Shown here piece by piece: positions 16,506-24,958 of a DNA stretch of 64,000 nucleotides (position 1 is its first letter; each line of letters opens with the position of its first letter). Both the position numbers and the translations under genes were made by a program. This DNA is from Streptomyces sp. NBC_00224 (GTDB lineage: Bacteria; Actinomycetota; Actinomycetes; Streptomycetales; Streptomycetaceae), in NCBI RefSeq assembly GCF_041435195.1, contig NZ_CP108106.1, positions 1,054,001-1,118,000 on the forward strand, written 5' to 3'. A model generated the notes under the pieces. It saw nothing but the letters and a program-made list of their open reading frames with translations. It was not told where the DNA came from and searched no databases.

Positions 16506-17840
16506 TCAGTAGTCCTCACCTGTGGCAGCGGCGGCGGTCTCGGCAAGGAACGGTGTGCCCCAGCCTTCGTGCGGCGACGGGTCGTATGTAAGGGGCTCTG
16601 CCGCAGCGGTCAGCCGCCGCCGGACCAACTCACGGATCGCGTCGCGTCCGACGCGGCCGGAGGCTTCGCCGGATGTGCCGGGGTGATCGGGAGCAGGTCC
16701 CGGGTCGAAGCCGGGCAGCAGGACACCGGCTTCGATACGCACCGGCGCAGCGCCGTCCGACAGGTCCAGGTCCACCCGGCCGGCCCACAGGTCGTCCCGC
16801 CTGCCCAGAGGCACCCGGTGCGGGCGGCCGCCGTTCACGTGGATCTCCGCGACGAGGGGCGCGCCGACGGTGGGTGCCGCCGCGTGCGCGACGGCCTCCA
16901 CCTCGATCTGTCGCCGCGCACCGAGTGCGCGAGCCGTCCAGGACACCGCGTTCTCGGCCGCGTCGACCAGGCCCGGCGGGTAGCGGCGCCAGTCGTTGGT
17001 CCCCGTTCCCCGGGCGATCACCCGGCCGCCCGCGCCCGGTGGTTGGCCCGCCGCGAGGGCGTAGTCGTGAGGCCGAGGAAACAGCGCGCCGAGGTCGAGT
17101 GGTGCACCCGCAGGGCGGTGCTGGTCCAGGGCCGAGCGGAGGTGACGCAGGGCCGGGGTGTCGAGTCCGGTGCTGTCGGCCGCGTCGTCGATCAGCCGCA
17201 GGACGCTCTCCAAGTGGTCTGCCAGGGCGGCTGGTTGAGGCGCCGCGCGCCACCACCGGACCAGTGGTTCGAGGGCGGCGTGGTGCTCCTCGATCAGGTC
17301 GGCCACACAGTCGTCGGGCTGATCGTCCTCACCGTCGAACAGTTGCTGGCACCGGTGGGTGAGCGCGGCCAGCTCCAGGCCGAGCACGTCCGGTTCGAGC
17401 GCCGGTATGCCGTCCGTGTACGAGGCGGGCCACCACCGGGCCGCCCAGTGCCCAAGGGCGAGCCGGGCGGCGCTGTCCGCGAGGGCGGTCGGGTCCGCAG
17501 CCACCTGTACGCCCAAGTCCTCCTCGGTCACCGGTACGCCGAGCGGCTCCTGCGCCGCACGGTCGTGGACGGCGGCGGCGACGCGCTCGCCGTACAGCGC
17601 CCACAGCCACTGCTGGGCCCGCCCCGCGTCATGAATCTCCGCCGTCGGCGGGCCGGGTTCACCCGAGACGGGCCAGGTCAGCACGGCGCCCGCGACGTCG
17701 AGGACGGCCTGGGCGAAGTCAGCCTCCACGGCGAGCCCACCGCCGTCGGTTTCGGCGCGGTGCAAGGCTGCCGCGGCGGCGATCCGGATCGTGCCGTCCA
17801 GGCGCCGCGCCACCTGTACGTCGAGGAGAGGCCGCCCCAT
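16506..17840 (-). CDS. Unknown protein of the CHAT operon (middle gene)
   Basis: A 444-residue soluble protein I do not recognise. The N-terminal half is helical and acidic (LIEEHHAALEPLVRWWRAAP); the C-terminal half looks like beta-rich globular sequence (RQIEVEAVAHAAAPTVGAPL, LWAGRVDLDLSDGAAPVRIE). No catalytic motif, signal peptide or membrane helix is evident. ATG 17840 overlaps the upstream stop by one base, and its stop lies 3 bp before the CHAT gene, so translation of the three is probably coupled. A role as sensor or regulator of the CHAT protein is inference from position only. Confidence 0.6.
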   Translation of the reverse strand: MGRPLLDVQVARRLDGTIRIAAAAALHRAETDGGGLAVEADFAQAVLDVAGAVLTWPVSGEPGPPTAEIHDAGRAQQWLWALYGERVAAAVHDRAAQEPLGVPVTEEDLGVQVAADPTALADSAARLALGHWAARWWPASYTDGIPALEPDVLGLELAALTHRCQQLFDGEDDQPDDCVADLIEEHHAALEPLVRWWRAAPQPAALADHLESVLRLIDDAADSTGLDTPALRHLRSALDQHRPAGAPLDLGALFPRPHDYALAAGQPPGAGGRVIARGTGTNDWRRYPPGLVDAAENAVSWTARALGARRQIEVEAVAHAAAPTVGAPLVAEIHVNGGRPHRVPLGRRDDLWAGRVDLDLSDGAAPVRIEAGVLLPGFDPGPAPDHPGTSGEASGRVGRDAIRELVRRRLTAAAEPLTYDPSPHEGWGTPFLAETAAAATGEDY

Positions 17841-19210
17841 CACGCGCTCCTCGGCTCGCCCGCCCGGGCGGGCGCCGCCGGCAGGGAGCGCAGTGCCGAC
17901 CTGACCCTGGCACGGTGGTCCATCATCACCGAGCGGGCGACCCCGTCCAGCACCGCCCAGGCCGACGCGAGGTCCGCCAGCGGTGCGCCGCGGACGTCCC
18001 GCCCGTGCAGGCGCACCCACAGCCGCCGCATGTAGGCCGCCCACGGGGTACGAAGGTCCTGGGCGAGGGCATCCAGGACGCCGCCGTCCGGATCGGGGTG
18101 CGGAGAAACGGTCATCCTGCGGGCACGCAGGACCGAAGCCTCACGCCGCCAGCGGCTGTTGACCGCGCGGTGCGCCGCGGTCCGCCCCGACACACCTTTC
18201 CCGGTGCCCAGCGGATCGAGGCCGACCGCCAGTTGGCCGCCGAGGACCACGGCGACGCGCAGGCTCTCGTCGTACAGACCGAGCGGAGCGCAACTGCGGC
18301 CGGTCTCGCGCTCGACGAGCTCCGGCACCGGCGGCAGCTCCTCGCGCCGGGCCGACGACTGCAGGACGACGAAGAGCCGCTCGAAGAGCGTGCGGTCGAG
18401 CGGCGCGGGAAGCGTGGCCGTCGACGCGCCCCGGCCGACTTGCGGACGTGGCGGCAGCCGCCGTGCGGTCAGCCCCAGATGGGCCGGCAGCTCGTCGGCC
18501 CCCCAGACACCGCTCGCATGCGCCCACAAGGCCCGGCCGAACAGGCCTCCTTGTCCTGCCTCGATCATGGACGCGTACACGGTGGAGTCCCCCACCCCGC
18601 CCGAAGCGCCGCAGGCTTCCAGGGCCTCGGCCGCCCGTGCCACCGCTGCCGCCGCGTCCACACCCGGGTCCTGGGGACGGCTCTCCCAGGCAGTGGCCAG
18701 CCCTCGTTCGAGCCACGAGCGCCGTGCCGCGTCGGTGAGATGTTCCTTCAGGGCTTCCACCGTGCGTCCGCCGGCCGCGTCGGCCACTTCCTCGACCACG
18801 GCCCCGGCCATCGCGTCCGATCCGGCCGGGGGCGCCCCGTGCTCGGTGGCCAGCTCGAAACAGCGCTGGAAGTACAGGTCCTGGGGGTTGCCCGCCACGA
18901 TGCCCAACGCCCGGCGGGCCCGCTTGAGCAATGTGAACCACTGTGCCGTCGCCGCGAGATGCGTACCGGACTCTCGGATCAGGCCCTCCAGGCAGTCGGC
19001 CTGCACGGGTCCGAGGAAGTCCGCCGCAAGGTCGGGGCGCAGCGCGGGCCTGACGATGAGCGGCAGCACGATCAGCTTGACCGTACGGGTCAACGGCGCC
19101 CCACCGGGGCCGCTCAGCGACTCCAGCCCCGGCCCCAGCCCACGCCAGGCGTGGTCGATCACCATGGCACGCGGTCGGCGTTCGCCGGTCGGCTCGCTCG
19201 GGCTCGGCAT
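17840..19210 (-). CDS. Unknown protein of the CHAT operon (first gene)
   Basis: A 456-residue soluble protein of unknown family, mostly helical (DFLGPVQADCLEGLIRESG, RTVEALKEHLTDAARRSWLE), with a glycine-rich centre (GASGGVGDSTVY). No recognised motif. It begins the minus-strand operon and is divergent from three small genes starting at 19334. I chose ATG 19210 (MPSPSEP). It has no Shine-Dalgarno sequence but is preceded at 6 nt by TACTCT, a possible -10 element, so it may be translated from a leaderless mRNA. A TTG at 19303 is the far alternative. Confidence 0.55.
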   Translation of the reverse strand: MPSPSEPTGERRPRAMVIDHAWRGLGPGLESLSGPGGAPLTRTVKLIVLPLIVRPALRPDLAADFLGPVQADCLEGLIRESGTHLAATAQWFTLLKRARRALGIVAGNPQDLYFQRCFELATEHGAPPAGSDAMAGAVVEEVADAAGGRTVEALKEHLTDAARRSWLERGLATAWESRPQDPGVDAAAAVARAAEALEACGASGGVGDSTVYASMIEAGQGGLFGRALWAHASGVWGADELPAHLGLTARRLPPRPQVGRGASTATLPAPLDRTLFERLFVVLQSSARREELPPVPELVERETGRSCAPLGLYDESLRVAVVLGGQLAVGLDPLGTGKGVSGRTAAHRAVNSRWRREASVLRARRMTVSPHPDPDGGVLDALAQDLRTPWAAYMRRLWVRLHGRDVRGAPLADLASAWAVLDGVARSVMMDHRARVRSALRSLPAAPARAGEPRSA

Positions 19211-19333
19211 GTGAGGAGAGTACGCGGAGGGGAACAGGTGGACGAACCTGGGATCGGTAGGCGCCCCGGGCCTCCTAGCGTCCAGATCGTCAGGCCGGAG
19301 CAACCCCTGACATCACCAGAAGGGAAGGACGCC

Positions 19334-19756
19334 ATGGGAATCTTCAAGAAGCGCAGGAGCCGCGAGGAGCGGGCCGCCGAGATCGTCGGCCAGGTGGCCG
19401 CCGGAAAGGGTTTCTACGGGCGTGCCACGCGCGCGTTCCTCGGCAACGACGACTTCGCCCGGGTCCAGCAGTCGATCGGCGCGTACCACTCCGGCCTCGA
19501 CGTACAGCAGTTGCTCGCCGCCGGGGCGCCGACCATGCCCGCGGCCGTCGTGTCGATCAGCGACACCGGCAAGCTGGTCAACTTCGACCCGATCGTCGAC
19601 CTGGTCCTCCAGCCGTCCGGGACCGCCGACCGGATCACCCTTCAGACGATCGTCTCGAAGCTGCGGATCCCCCGCGTCGGCGACCAGGTCCTGCTGGTGG
19701 CCGACCCCGCCCGGGCCGGTGGCTACCTCTACGCCGGGGACGGCGTGACACCGTGA
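19334..19756 (+). CDS. Hypothetical protein divergent from the CHAT operon (1)
   Basis: A 140-residue protein with a basic N-terminus (MGIFKKRRSREERAAEIVGQ), a helical middle (FARVQQSIGAYHSGLDVQQLL) and a beta-rich C-terminus (MPAAVVSISDTGKLVNFDPIVDLVL, then RVGDQVLLVADPARAGGYLY). No membrane helix and no known catalytic motif. The basic start could touch membrane or nucleic acid. Ribosome binding site AAGGGAAGG precedes ATG 19334. Its stop overlaps the GTG of the next gene, so the three plus-strand genes form an operon. Confidence 0.6.
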   Translation: MGIFKKRRSREERAAEIVGQVAAGKGFYGRATRAFLGNDDFARVQQSIGAYHSGLDVQQLLAAGAPTMPAAVVSISDTGKLVNFDPIVDLVLQPSGTADRITLQTIVSKLRIPRVGDQVLLVADPARAGGYLYAGDGVTP

Positions 19757-20031
19757 CTCCGACACTCCCGTACGAGGCCCCGACGTCCGACTCCGTTCTG
19801 CTCTCCTTCAACGGCCGGGTGCTGGAGGTGTTCGGATACGTCGACGCCGCCCGCTACCACATCTGGGAGGAACCTCGACTGGCGTTCAAGTCCGGCCGGT
19901 TCCGCAGGCTGACGATCACCGTCAAGAGCGGCAGACAGCACACCATGCCGTACGACGCACACCTGCTGCCCGGTCTACAGGGGTTGGCGGACCTGCTGGC
20001 GCGGAGCGTGTCCGAGAAACGACAGCCCTGA
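19753..20031 (+). CDS. Hypothetical protein divergent from the CHAT operon (2)
   Basis: A 92-residue protein of unknown function (LLSFNGRVLEVFGYVDAARY, then LTITVKSGRQHTMPYDAHLL). The pattern suggests a small beta-rich domain resembling PH-like folds. Starts at GTG 19753 inside the previous gene's stop (GTGA). Confidence 0.55.
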   Translation: MTPTLPYEAPTSDSVLLSFNGRVLEVFGYVDAARYHIWEEPRLAFKSGRFRRLTITVKSGRQHTMPYDAHLLPGLQGLADLLARSVSEKRQP

Positions 20032-20032
20032 G

Positions 20033-20515
20033 ATGACGGACGGTGCGAAGGGGCCCGAGCCGGGCCCCGAGCCGACGCGGGTGGCGCGGATCGGCTTGCC
20101 CGGAGCCCTGTTCCTGTACGTCAACGCCGCGCTGCTGTGCCTGTTCGGACCGGTCATGCTGGCCTTCACCCTCTTCACCGATTCCAACGGCACCGGCACG
20201 CTACTCACGGGCATCCTGTGCACGGTGTTCTGCGCTCCCCTGGGCCTCGCCATCTGGGGCGACACCCTCTGCGAGAGGGAGAACAACGAGAGGCTCGACG
20301 CCGTCGGGGTCGCGGCGACGGCGGAAGTGACCGGCCTGACCGACTGGGACGACGGGGAGGACAGCGGCGTCGTCGTCGCGCTGCGGATCAGCACACCGGG
20401 CTGCCCGCCGTTCGAGACGACCTGGAAGCGCTCGCGGCACCCCGCCCTGCGCGTGGGCCTTCGACTCAAGGCCGTGGTCGACCCGACAAGCAACCTGTTC
20501 CGGGTCGAGTTCTGA
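20033..20515 (+). CDS. Hypothetical membrane protein divergent from the CHAT operon (3)
   Basis: A 160-residue protein with two N-terminal membrane helices (LPGALFLYVNAALLCLFGPVML and LTGILCTVFCAPLGLAIWG) and a cytoplasmic or external beta domain (TAEVTGLTDWDDGEDSGVVV, then LKAVVDPTSNLFRVEF). The latter resembles the DUF3592-like domain often found after paired helices. Its ATG is 1 bp after the previous stop. Role unknown. Confidence 0.6.
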   Translation: MTDGAKGPEPGPEPTRVARIGLPGALFLYVNAALLCLFGPVMLAFTLFTDSNGTGTLLTGILCTVFCAPLGLAIWGDTLCERENNERLDAVGVAATAEVTGLTDWDDGEDSGVVVALRISTPGCPPFETTWKRSRHPALRVGLRLKAVVDPTSNLFRVEF

Positions 20516-20654
20516 GTGGGGCCTTGGCGCATTCTCCATTGGGCGCGGTCCGCTGAGCGGAACCGCTCTTGTGTCCCCAACACGCCCCCGCACAGGCTGT
20601 CCGGGACTCCCTCAACAGGAGAGGGTCGCCAAGCCAACCTCAAGGAGGGGCCAA

Positions 20655-21230
20655 ATGAAGTTACGTCCTGGTCGTGGTACTCGTACTCGTACCCAGCGCC
20701 TGATCGGAGCGCTTGCCACTGCCGCGGCAGCGATGGCTGTCCTGGCGCTGTCGACTCCCGCACACGCCGGGGCACAAACCCTGCTGTACACGAACGGATT
20801 CGAGGGCAACCAGCTCTACGCGTGGGACCACGTCACCGGTGACGACGCCCAGGCCGGTTTCGAGCTCAACACCGGAACGGCCGACACCGGTCAGAACAAC
20901 GGATGGCTCCGCGCCCGCCAGGGCTGGGCACGTGAAGGAACATGGGCCGGAATCGACGGCATCACGAGGAACTCAAGCTGCACGGCCCGGATATGGGTAC
21001 GCCCACAGGACTCCGTGGAATTCGCCCTGCGGGTGTGGGACTCAAAGGGCACCAAGCTCGGTGAGACGGTCCCCCGGCTCTACCCCAGCACCTACTACCT
21101 GTCTGTCGCGACCCCGGCGTGGTCGCCCCAGGGCAACACCAACGTGTTCGTCGAAGCCGTCATCAGCTCGTACGACGGAACCTCTCGAACCGTGCGGATC
21201 GACGGCCTGTCAGTGGACTGCACCACCTGA
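20655..21230 (+). CDS. Secreted beta-sandwich protein, function unknown
   Basis: A 191-residue exported protein. The signal peptide contains two basic blocks (RPGRGTRTRTQR) and a hydrophobic core (LIGALATAAAAMAVLALS) ending in the cleavage-like STPAHAGAQ. The mature part (LLYTNGFEGNQLYAWDHVTG, NGWLRARQGWAREGTW, VDCTT end) looks like a small jelly-roll as in carbohydrate-binding or coat proteins, but I cannot name a ligand. GGAGGGG lies 5 nt before ATG 20655. It stands alone. Confidence 0.7.
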   Translation: MKLRPGRGTRTRTQRLIGALATAAAAMAVLALSTPAHAGAQTLLYTNGFEGNQLYAWDHVTGDDAQAGFELNTGTADTGQNNGWLRARQGWAREGTWAGIDGITRNSSCTARIWVRPQDSVEFALRVWDSKGTKLGETVPRLYPSTYYLSVATPAWSPQGNTNVFVEAVISSYDGTSRTVRIDGLSVDCTT

Positions 21231-21401
21231 TCACTGCGGCCCGTGGAACCCCTCCTGGAATACACCAGCAAGTCACCCCCATTCGGCTGGCACATACAAT
21301 GTCGGCACTTCAGGCGTGAATTCCTTCCCGTACCGTCGGCCGTGAAAGCAGGCCACAGAAGTGCTTGCTGAATCGCATTCCCTCGTGTGAGGTGTGTTTC
21401 C

Positions 21402-21821
21402 ATGAGCCTGTCCATCCGCAACCAGATCGCCGGCACCGTCACCTCGGTCACCACCGGCGAGGCCATGGCGTCGGTGAAGGTACGGCTGATCGGCGGCCAG
21501 GAGATCACCGCGGCGATCACCACCGAAGCCGTCAAGGACCTCGGCCTGTCCCAGGGGTCTGCCGTCAAGGCCCTGGTGAAGTCCACCGAGGTGTCCCTCG
21601 CGACCGGCCCGGTCGAAGGCATCTCCATCCGCAACCAGATCGCCGGCACGGTCACCGACGTGGCGACCGGTGGCGCCATGGGCGCGGTCAAGGTCACCGT
21701 CGAGGGCGGTGAGTTGACCGCCGCCATCACCAAGGACGCCGTCGAGGCCCTCGGTCTGGCCGCCGGTACGTCCGTCGTCGCGCTGATCAAGTCGACCGAG
21801 ATCTCCCTCGCCGCCGCATGA
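21402..21821 (+). CDS. Molybdate-binding Mop (TOBE) tandem-domain protein
   Basis: A 139-residue molbindin: two near-identical Mop/TOBE units. Unit 1 is SIRNQIAGTVTSVTTGEAMA to LVKSTEVSLA; unit 2 is SIRNQIAGTVTDVATGGAMG to LIKSTEISLA. The SARNxhxGxV signature and KSTxhxhA end are diagnostic of molybdate/tungstate-binding domains. It probably stores or buffers cytoplasmic molybdate. No mod transporter or Mo-cofactor gene lies in the window. Start ATG 21402 follows GAGGTG; a terminator hairpin follows the gene. Confidence 0.9.
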   Translation: MSLSIRNQIAGTVTSVTTGEAMASVKVRLIGGQEITAAITTEAVKDLGLSQGSAVKALVKSTEVSLATGPVEGISIRNQIAGTVTDVATGGAMGAVKVTVEGGELTAAITKDAVEALGLAAGTSVVALIKSTEISLAAA

Positions 21822-21841
21822 TCACTGCCGCAACTACTGGA

Positions 21842-21874
21842 GGGCCGCGCCTCTTACGGACGCGGCCCTTCTTT
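21842..21874 (+). terminator. Intrinsic terminator after the Mop gene
   Basis: GGGCCGCG (21842-21849) and CGCGGCCC (21861-21868) with an 11-nt loop, followed by TTCTTT. A classical terminator 21 bp after the stop codon. Confidence 0.85.
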
Positions 21875-21945
21875 GCGGACGCGCGCAGCTCCTGGACGCG
21901 GGCATTCACATCTCCAGGCGCTCGATCTCGCCCTATGATCGGCCG

Positions 21946-22542
21946 GTGAACGTCTCCGTCATACTCACGGCCGCCGCGACGGCGACCGCTCCCGCCCTCG
22001 TCCTTCGCCCCTGGTGCCCGGACGACATTCCTGAGCTGATCGAGGCGTACAAGGATCCCGCTCTGCGCCGTGGGGCAAGCGGCCCGCTGGAGAGCGCGGA
22101 CGATGTGCTGCGGTGGATGCGGATGCAGGAGCAGGGGTGGGAAGCAGGCGACCGGCTCGGCTTCGCCGTCCTCGAAGCGGCCCAGGGCGAGGCGCCGTCG
22201 CGGTTGGTGGGCAATGTGGTGCTCAAGGACGTCGCCGCCGGCAAGCCCGCTGCCGAGGTGGGGTACTGGACGGCAGCGGCGGCGCGTGGGCGCGGTGTGG
22301 CGCCGCGCGCCCTGGAGGTTCTCACCTCCTGGGCGTTCGACACCTTCGGAGCCGATGGTCTGGAGTGCCTCGAACTACTTCATCAGGTGGACAATGCGGC
22401 ATCGTGCCGCGTCGCGGAGAAGTGCGGGTACGCATTCGACCGGATTCTGCCGTCGTGGCCACCCACCTACCCGCTCGACGGGCACCTGCACATCAAAACC
22501 GAACCGGGGCAACGCACTTCAGGCGAAGTGCGGGCCGAGTGA
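21946..22542 (+). CDS. GNAT acetyltransferase
   Basis: A 198-residue RimJ-type GNAT enzyme. LVLRPWCPDDIPELIEA opens the domain. VGYWTAAAARGRGVAPRALEVL carries the acetyl-CoA loop, and VDNAASCRVAEKCGYAFDRIL gives the typical N-x-A/S-S-x-x-V-x-E-K-x-G-F/Y motif. Substrate unknown. It starts at GTG 21946; the Thr/Ala-rich lead is ordinary for such proteins. Confidence 0.85.
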   Translation: MNVSVILTAAATATAPALVLRPWCPDDIPELIEAYKDPALRRGASGPLESADDVLRWMRMQEQGWEAGDRLGFAVLEAAQGEAPSRLVGNVVLKDVAAGKPAAEVGYWTAAAARGRGVAPRALEVLTSWAFDTFGADGLECLELLHQVDNAASCRVAEKCGYAFDRILPSWPPTYPLDGHLHIKTEPGQRTSGEVRAE

Positions 22543-22562
22543 GGCGGCCCGGTCTCGGCAGC

Positions 22563-22586
22563 GGTACGGGCACCGGTACCCGTACC
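22563..22586. terminator. Hairpin between convergent genes
   Basis: GGTACGGG (22563-22570) and CCCGTACC (22579-22586), 8-nt loop, between the acetyltransferase gene and the convergent small gene at 22601. Confidence 0.6.
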
Positions 22587-22600
22587 CCTACCCCACTCCG

Positions 22601-22834
22601 CTATCCGCGCAGGAAGCCGTCTCCGTGCGCGGCGATGTGCGCCTCCAGGGCGCTCAGCGCCTGCTGCGTCGTGTCGGGGGTGCCCGACCCGCGCCGCTCC
22701 GCGTAGTAGGCCGCCCCGAGCTGCTTCAGCAGGTCGTTTCCGGCTCGTTGCTGTTGGACCTCGTCCACCTTCTGCTTCCCCTGATTGAGGGCGGACTGGG
22801 CCTGTTCCTTGGCCCGGTCGAGGAATCCCGGCAT
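22601..22834 (-). CDS. Small helical protein, function unknown
   Basis: A 77-residue charged protein (MPGFLDRAKEQAQSALNQGK, QKVDEVQQQRAGNDLLKQL, GAAYYAERRGSGTPDTTQQA). It appears to be a conserved actinobacterial small protein; the amphipathic repeated A-x-x-x-A pattern recalls stress-associated CsbD/LEA-like helices. GGAGG lies 6 nt before ATG 22834. No partner gene is evident. Confidence 0.65.
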   Translation of the reverse strand: MPGFLDRAKEQAQSALNQGKQKVDEVQQQRAGNDLLKQLGAAYYAERRGSGTPDTTQQALSALEAHIAAHGDGFLRG

Positions 22835-23032
22835 GACAACCTCCGCGTTTGGTGTGTGGCCATTCTGCTTGCTCGGGCGAGCCGTGCGGGGCAGGGCGCG
22901 CCGCTGCGCTTGTCGGGGTGACGAGATGTCGGCGCACCCGAACTGTCCGACCAGCGCCCCGGTCCTGCCATCGCCAGGGGACGGCCCCGCGCCCTTACCC
23001 TCGTACGACCGCCGGATTCGAGGAGGCTTCAG

Positions 23033-23506
23033 GTGAGTTTCGACGACTTCACCGCGCTGGTGGACTCTCCCGTGTACGTGGTGACCGCGTCGGCGGGCGG
23101 GCAGCGGGCCGGGTGCCTGGTCGGTTTCGCCGGGCAGTGCTCCTTGCGACCCGAGCGGTTCATCGTGTGGCTCTCCAAGGCCAACCACACCTACCTGGTG
23201 GCCGAGCGGGCAACGGTCCTGGCGGTGCATCTGCTGCCGCAGGACCACGGCCTGGCCGCGCGGTTCGGCGCCCTGTGCGGGGCCGAGGTGGACAAGTTCG
23301 ACGGCCTGGAGTGGACCGAAGGCCCGGACGGAACCCCGCTGTTGACCGAAGCCGTGGCCCGGTTCACCGGCCGGATCCTTGAGCGCTTCGACGGAGGCGA
23401 CCACGTCGGGTTCCTCCTGGAGCCCCTGACCGTGGTCAAGGCAAAAGACGGCAGGCCGCTGTCCCTGCGCCAGACGCTCGACATCACCGCCGGGCATCCC
23501 GCCTAG
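23033..23506 (+). CDS. Flavin reductase-like FMN-binding protein
   Basis: A 157-residue split-barrel protein of the flavin reductase-like family: FTALVDSPVYVVTASAGGQRAGCLVGF contains the T-A-x-x-G-x-x-x-G-x-x-V flavin motif, SLRPERFIVWLSKANHTYLVA the second conserved block, and DHVGFLLEPLTVV the terminal histidine region. Such proteins bind FMN and supply reduced flavin or act as oxidoreductases. No oxygenase partner is adjacent. GTG 23033 follows GGAGG. Confidence 0.85.
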   Translation: MSFDDFTALVDSPVYVVTASAGGQRAGCLVGFAGQCSLRPERFIVWLSKANHTYLVAERATVLAVHLLPQDHGLAARFGALCGAEVDKFDGLEWTEGPDGTPLLTEAVARFTGRILERFDGGDHVGFLLEPLTVVKAKDGRPLSLRQTLDITAGHPA

Positions 23507-23512
23507 TGGACA

Positions 23513-23551
23513 AACCCCCGGTGGCACATGACGTCCGAGCTACCGGGGGTT
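23513..23551. terminator. Terminator hairpin after the flavin reductase-like gene
   Basis: AACCCCCGGT (23513-23522) pairs with ACCGGGGGTT (23542-23551); 19-nt loop partly self-pairing. Confidence 0.65.
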
Positions 23552-23663
23552 AGCCCTACCTGGAGCCGGGCGGGTAGCAGGATCGCTGCGGGTGGTCGCA
23601 TCCGGAGAAGCTGGGGGCTCGGCACATACCGCCGCTTCCCAACGTTTCTCCAGGAGTTGACTC

Positions 23664-24833
23664 GTGCGCGAGCAAGCAAGGCAGAGGTTCCGTTCTTCCG
23701 GGCGGCAGCAGAGCGGTCGGCCCATTGGCGTGCCCGCCGCGGTCGCGCTGGCCATGGGTGTCATGGCGATGGGTGCACTGACGCCGCCCGCGGCATCCGC
23801 TGCCGCCAGGCCGGACACCGTCCAGCAGGGCCTCGACGCGCTGGTGTCCTCCGATGGCCTGCCCGCCGCTCTGGCCAGCGTCAAGGACCTCGACGGCCGC
23901 AACCGTACGTACACCGCGGGGGTCGGCGACGTGGCCACCGGGGCGAAGGTGCCCAAGGACGGTCAGGTGCGGATCGGCAGCAACACCAAGACGTTCACCG
24001 CGGTGGTCGTACTGCAACTGGTCGCTGAAGGGAAGATCCGCCTCGACGCCCCGATCGACACCTATCTGCCGGGCCTCGTACGTGGGGACGGCATCGACGG
24101 ACGCCACATCAAGGTCCGCCAGATCCTGCAACAGACCAGCGGGCTTCCCGACTACCTCAAATACCTCGACGACGACATCCGGTACTACGAACCCCGCGAG
24201 CTCCTCGACCTCGCCCTCCAGCACAAGGCGGACTTCGACCCCGGGAAGGGATGGAAGTACAGCAACACGAACTACGTGCTGGCGGGCCTGCTCGTCGAGA
24301 AGGTCACCAAGCACACCCTCGCCGAAGAGGTGGACCGGCGCGTCATCAAGCACCTCGGGCTGCGCCACACCTACTTCCCCGCCCCCCGTGACGCGACCAT
24401 CCGGGAACCCCACCCCCATGGCTACTACCGGGGTTCAGCAGACCAGCCTCTGACTGACGTCACGGAGATGGACCCCTCCTGGGCCTGGGCGGCCGGCCAG
24501 ATCATCTCCACCAACTCCGACCTGAACAGGTTCTTCACCGCGCTCCTCGACGGCAGTCTCCTCCCGCAGGCCCAGCTGGCCCAGATGCGCACCACCGTCC
24601 CCGCCGGAGCCCCCTTCGCCTCCGGCGCCCGCTACGGGCTGGGGCTCGTGAGCACTCCGCTGTCGTGCGGCGGTGTGTACTGGGGGCACGGCGGTAGCTT
24701 CCCCGGATACGAGACCCGGGGCGGAGTCAACGAGAAGGGCCGCGCCGTCAACGTCGCGGTGACCGTCCAGCAGGACGACAAGACGCCCATGAAGCACGTG
24801 GAGGGTGTCGTGGACACGGCTCTGTGCCGCTGA
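23664..24833 (+). CDS. Serine beta-lactamase-like DD-peptidase, exported
   Basis: A 389-residue penicillin-binding-fold hydrolase of the Streptomyces R61 DD-carboxypeptidase / class C type. A signal peptide covers residues 1 to about 50 (basic start, then GVPAAVALAMGVMAMGAL, then ASAAARP). Active-site motifs are in order: SNTK (S106-K109) in RIGSNTKTFTAVV, YSN at 199-201 in KYSNTNYVLAG, and HGG at 342-344 in GHGGSFPGYETR. It would act outside the membrane on peptidoglycan peptides or be a related esterase. GTG 23664 follows CCAGGAG at 8 nt. Stand-alone. Confidence 0.9.
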   Translation: MREQARQRFRSSGRQQSGRPIGVPAAVALAMGVMAMGALTPPAASAAARPDTVQQGLDALVSSDGLPAALASVKDLDGRNRTYTAGVGDVATGAKVPKDGQVRIGSNTKTFTAVVVLQLVAEGKIRLDAPIDTYLPGLVRGDGIDGRHIKVRQILQQTSGLPDYLKYLDDDIRYYEPRELLDLALQHKADFDPGKGWKYSNTNYVLAGLLVEKVTKHTLAEEVDRRVIKHLGLRHTYFPAPRDATIREPHPHGYYRGSADQPLTDVTEMDPSWAWAAGQIISTNSDLNRFFTALLDGSLLPQAQLAQMRTTVPAGAPFASGARYGLGLVSTPLSCGGVYWGHGGSFPGYETRGGVNEKGRAVNVAVTVQQDDKTPMKHVEGVVDTALCR

Positions 24834-24958
24834 CCGCACCTGTTCCCGCGGACCCGGCGCTGGCCGCTGCTGTCAGTGCCGGGTGCCAAAATCCAGGTCC
24901 GTCGATGACCGTCGGCGGCGCCGAGTGGGTGGTGGTTCCTTGGGACGGCGGCCCACGG

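Noticed and set aside
14055..18035. A very long plus-strand open frame (over 1300 codons) opposite the CHAT operon
   Set aside because: It is the antisense of real minus-strand genes. In high-GC DNA the complementary frame is often free of stops. Its composition (Arg, Gly, Pro-rich) lacks domains, and the minus strand has clear CHAT and TPR motifs.
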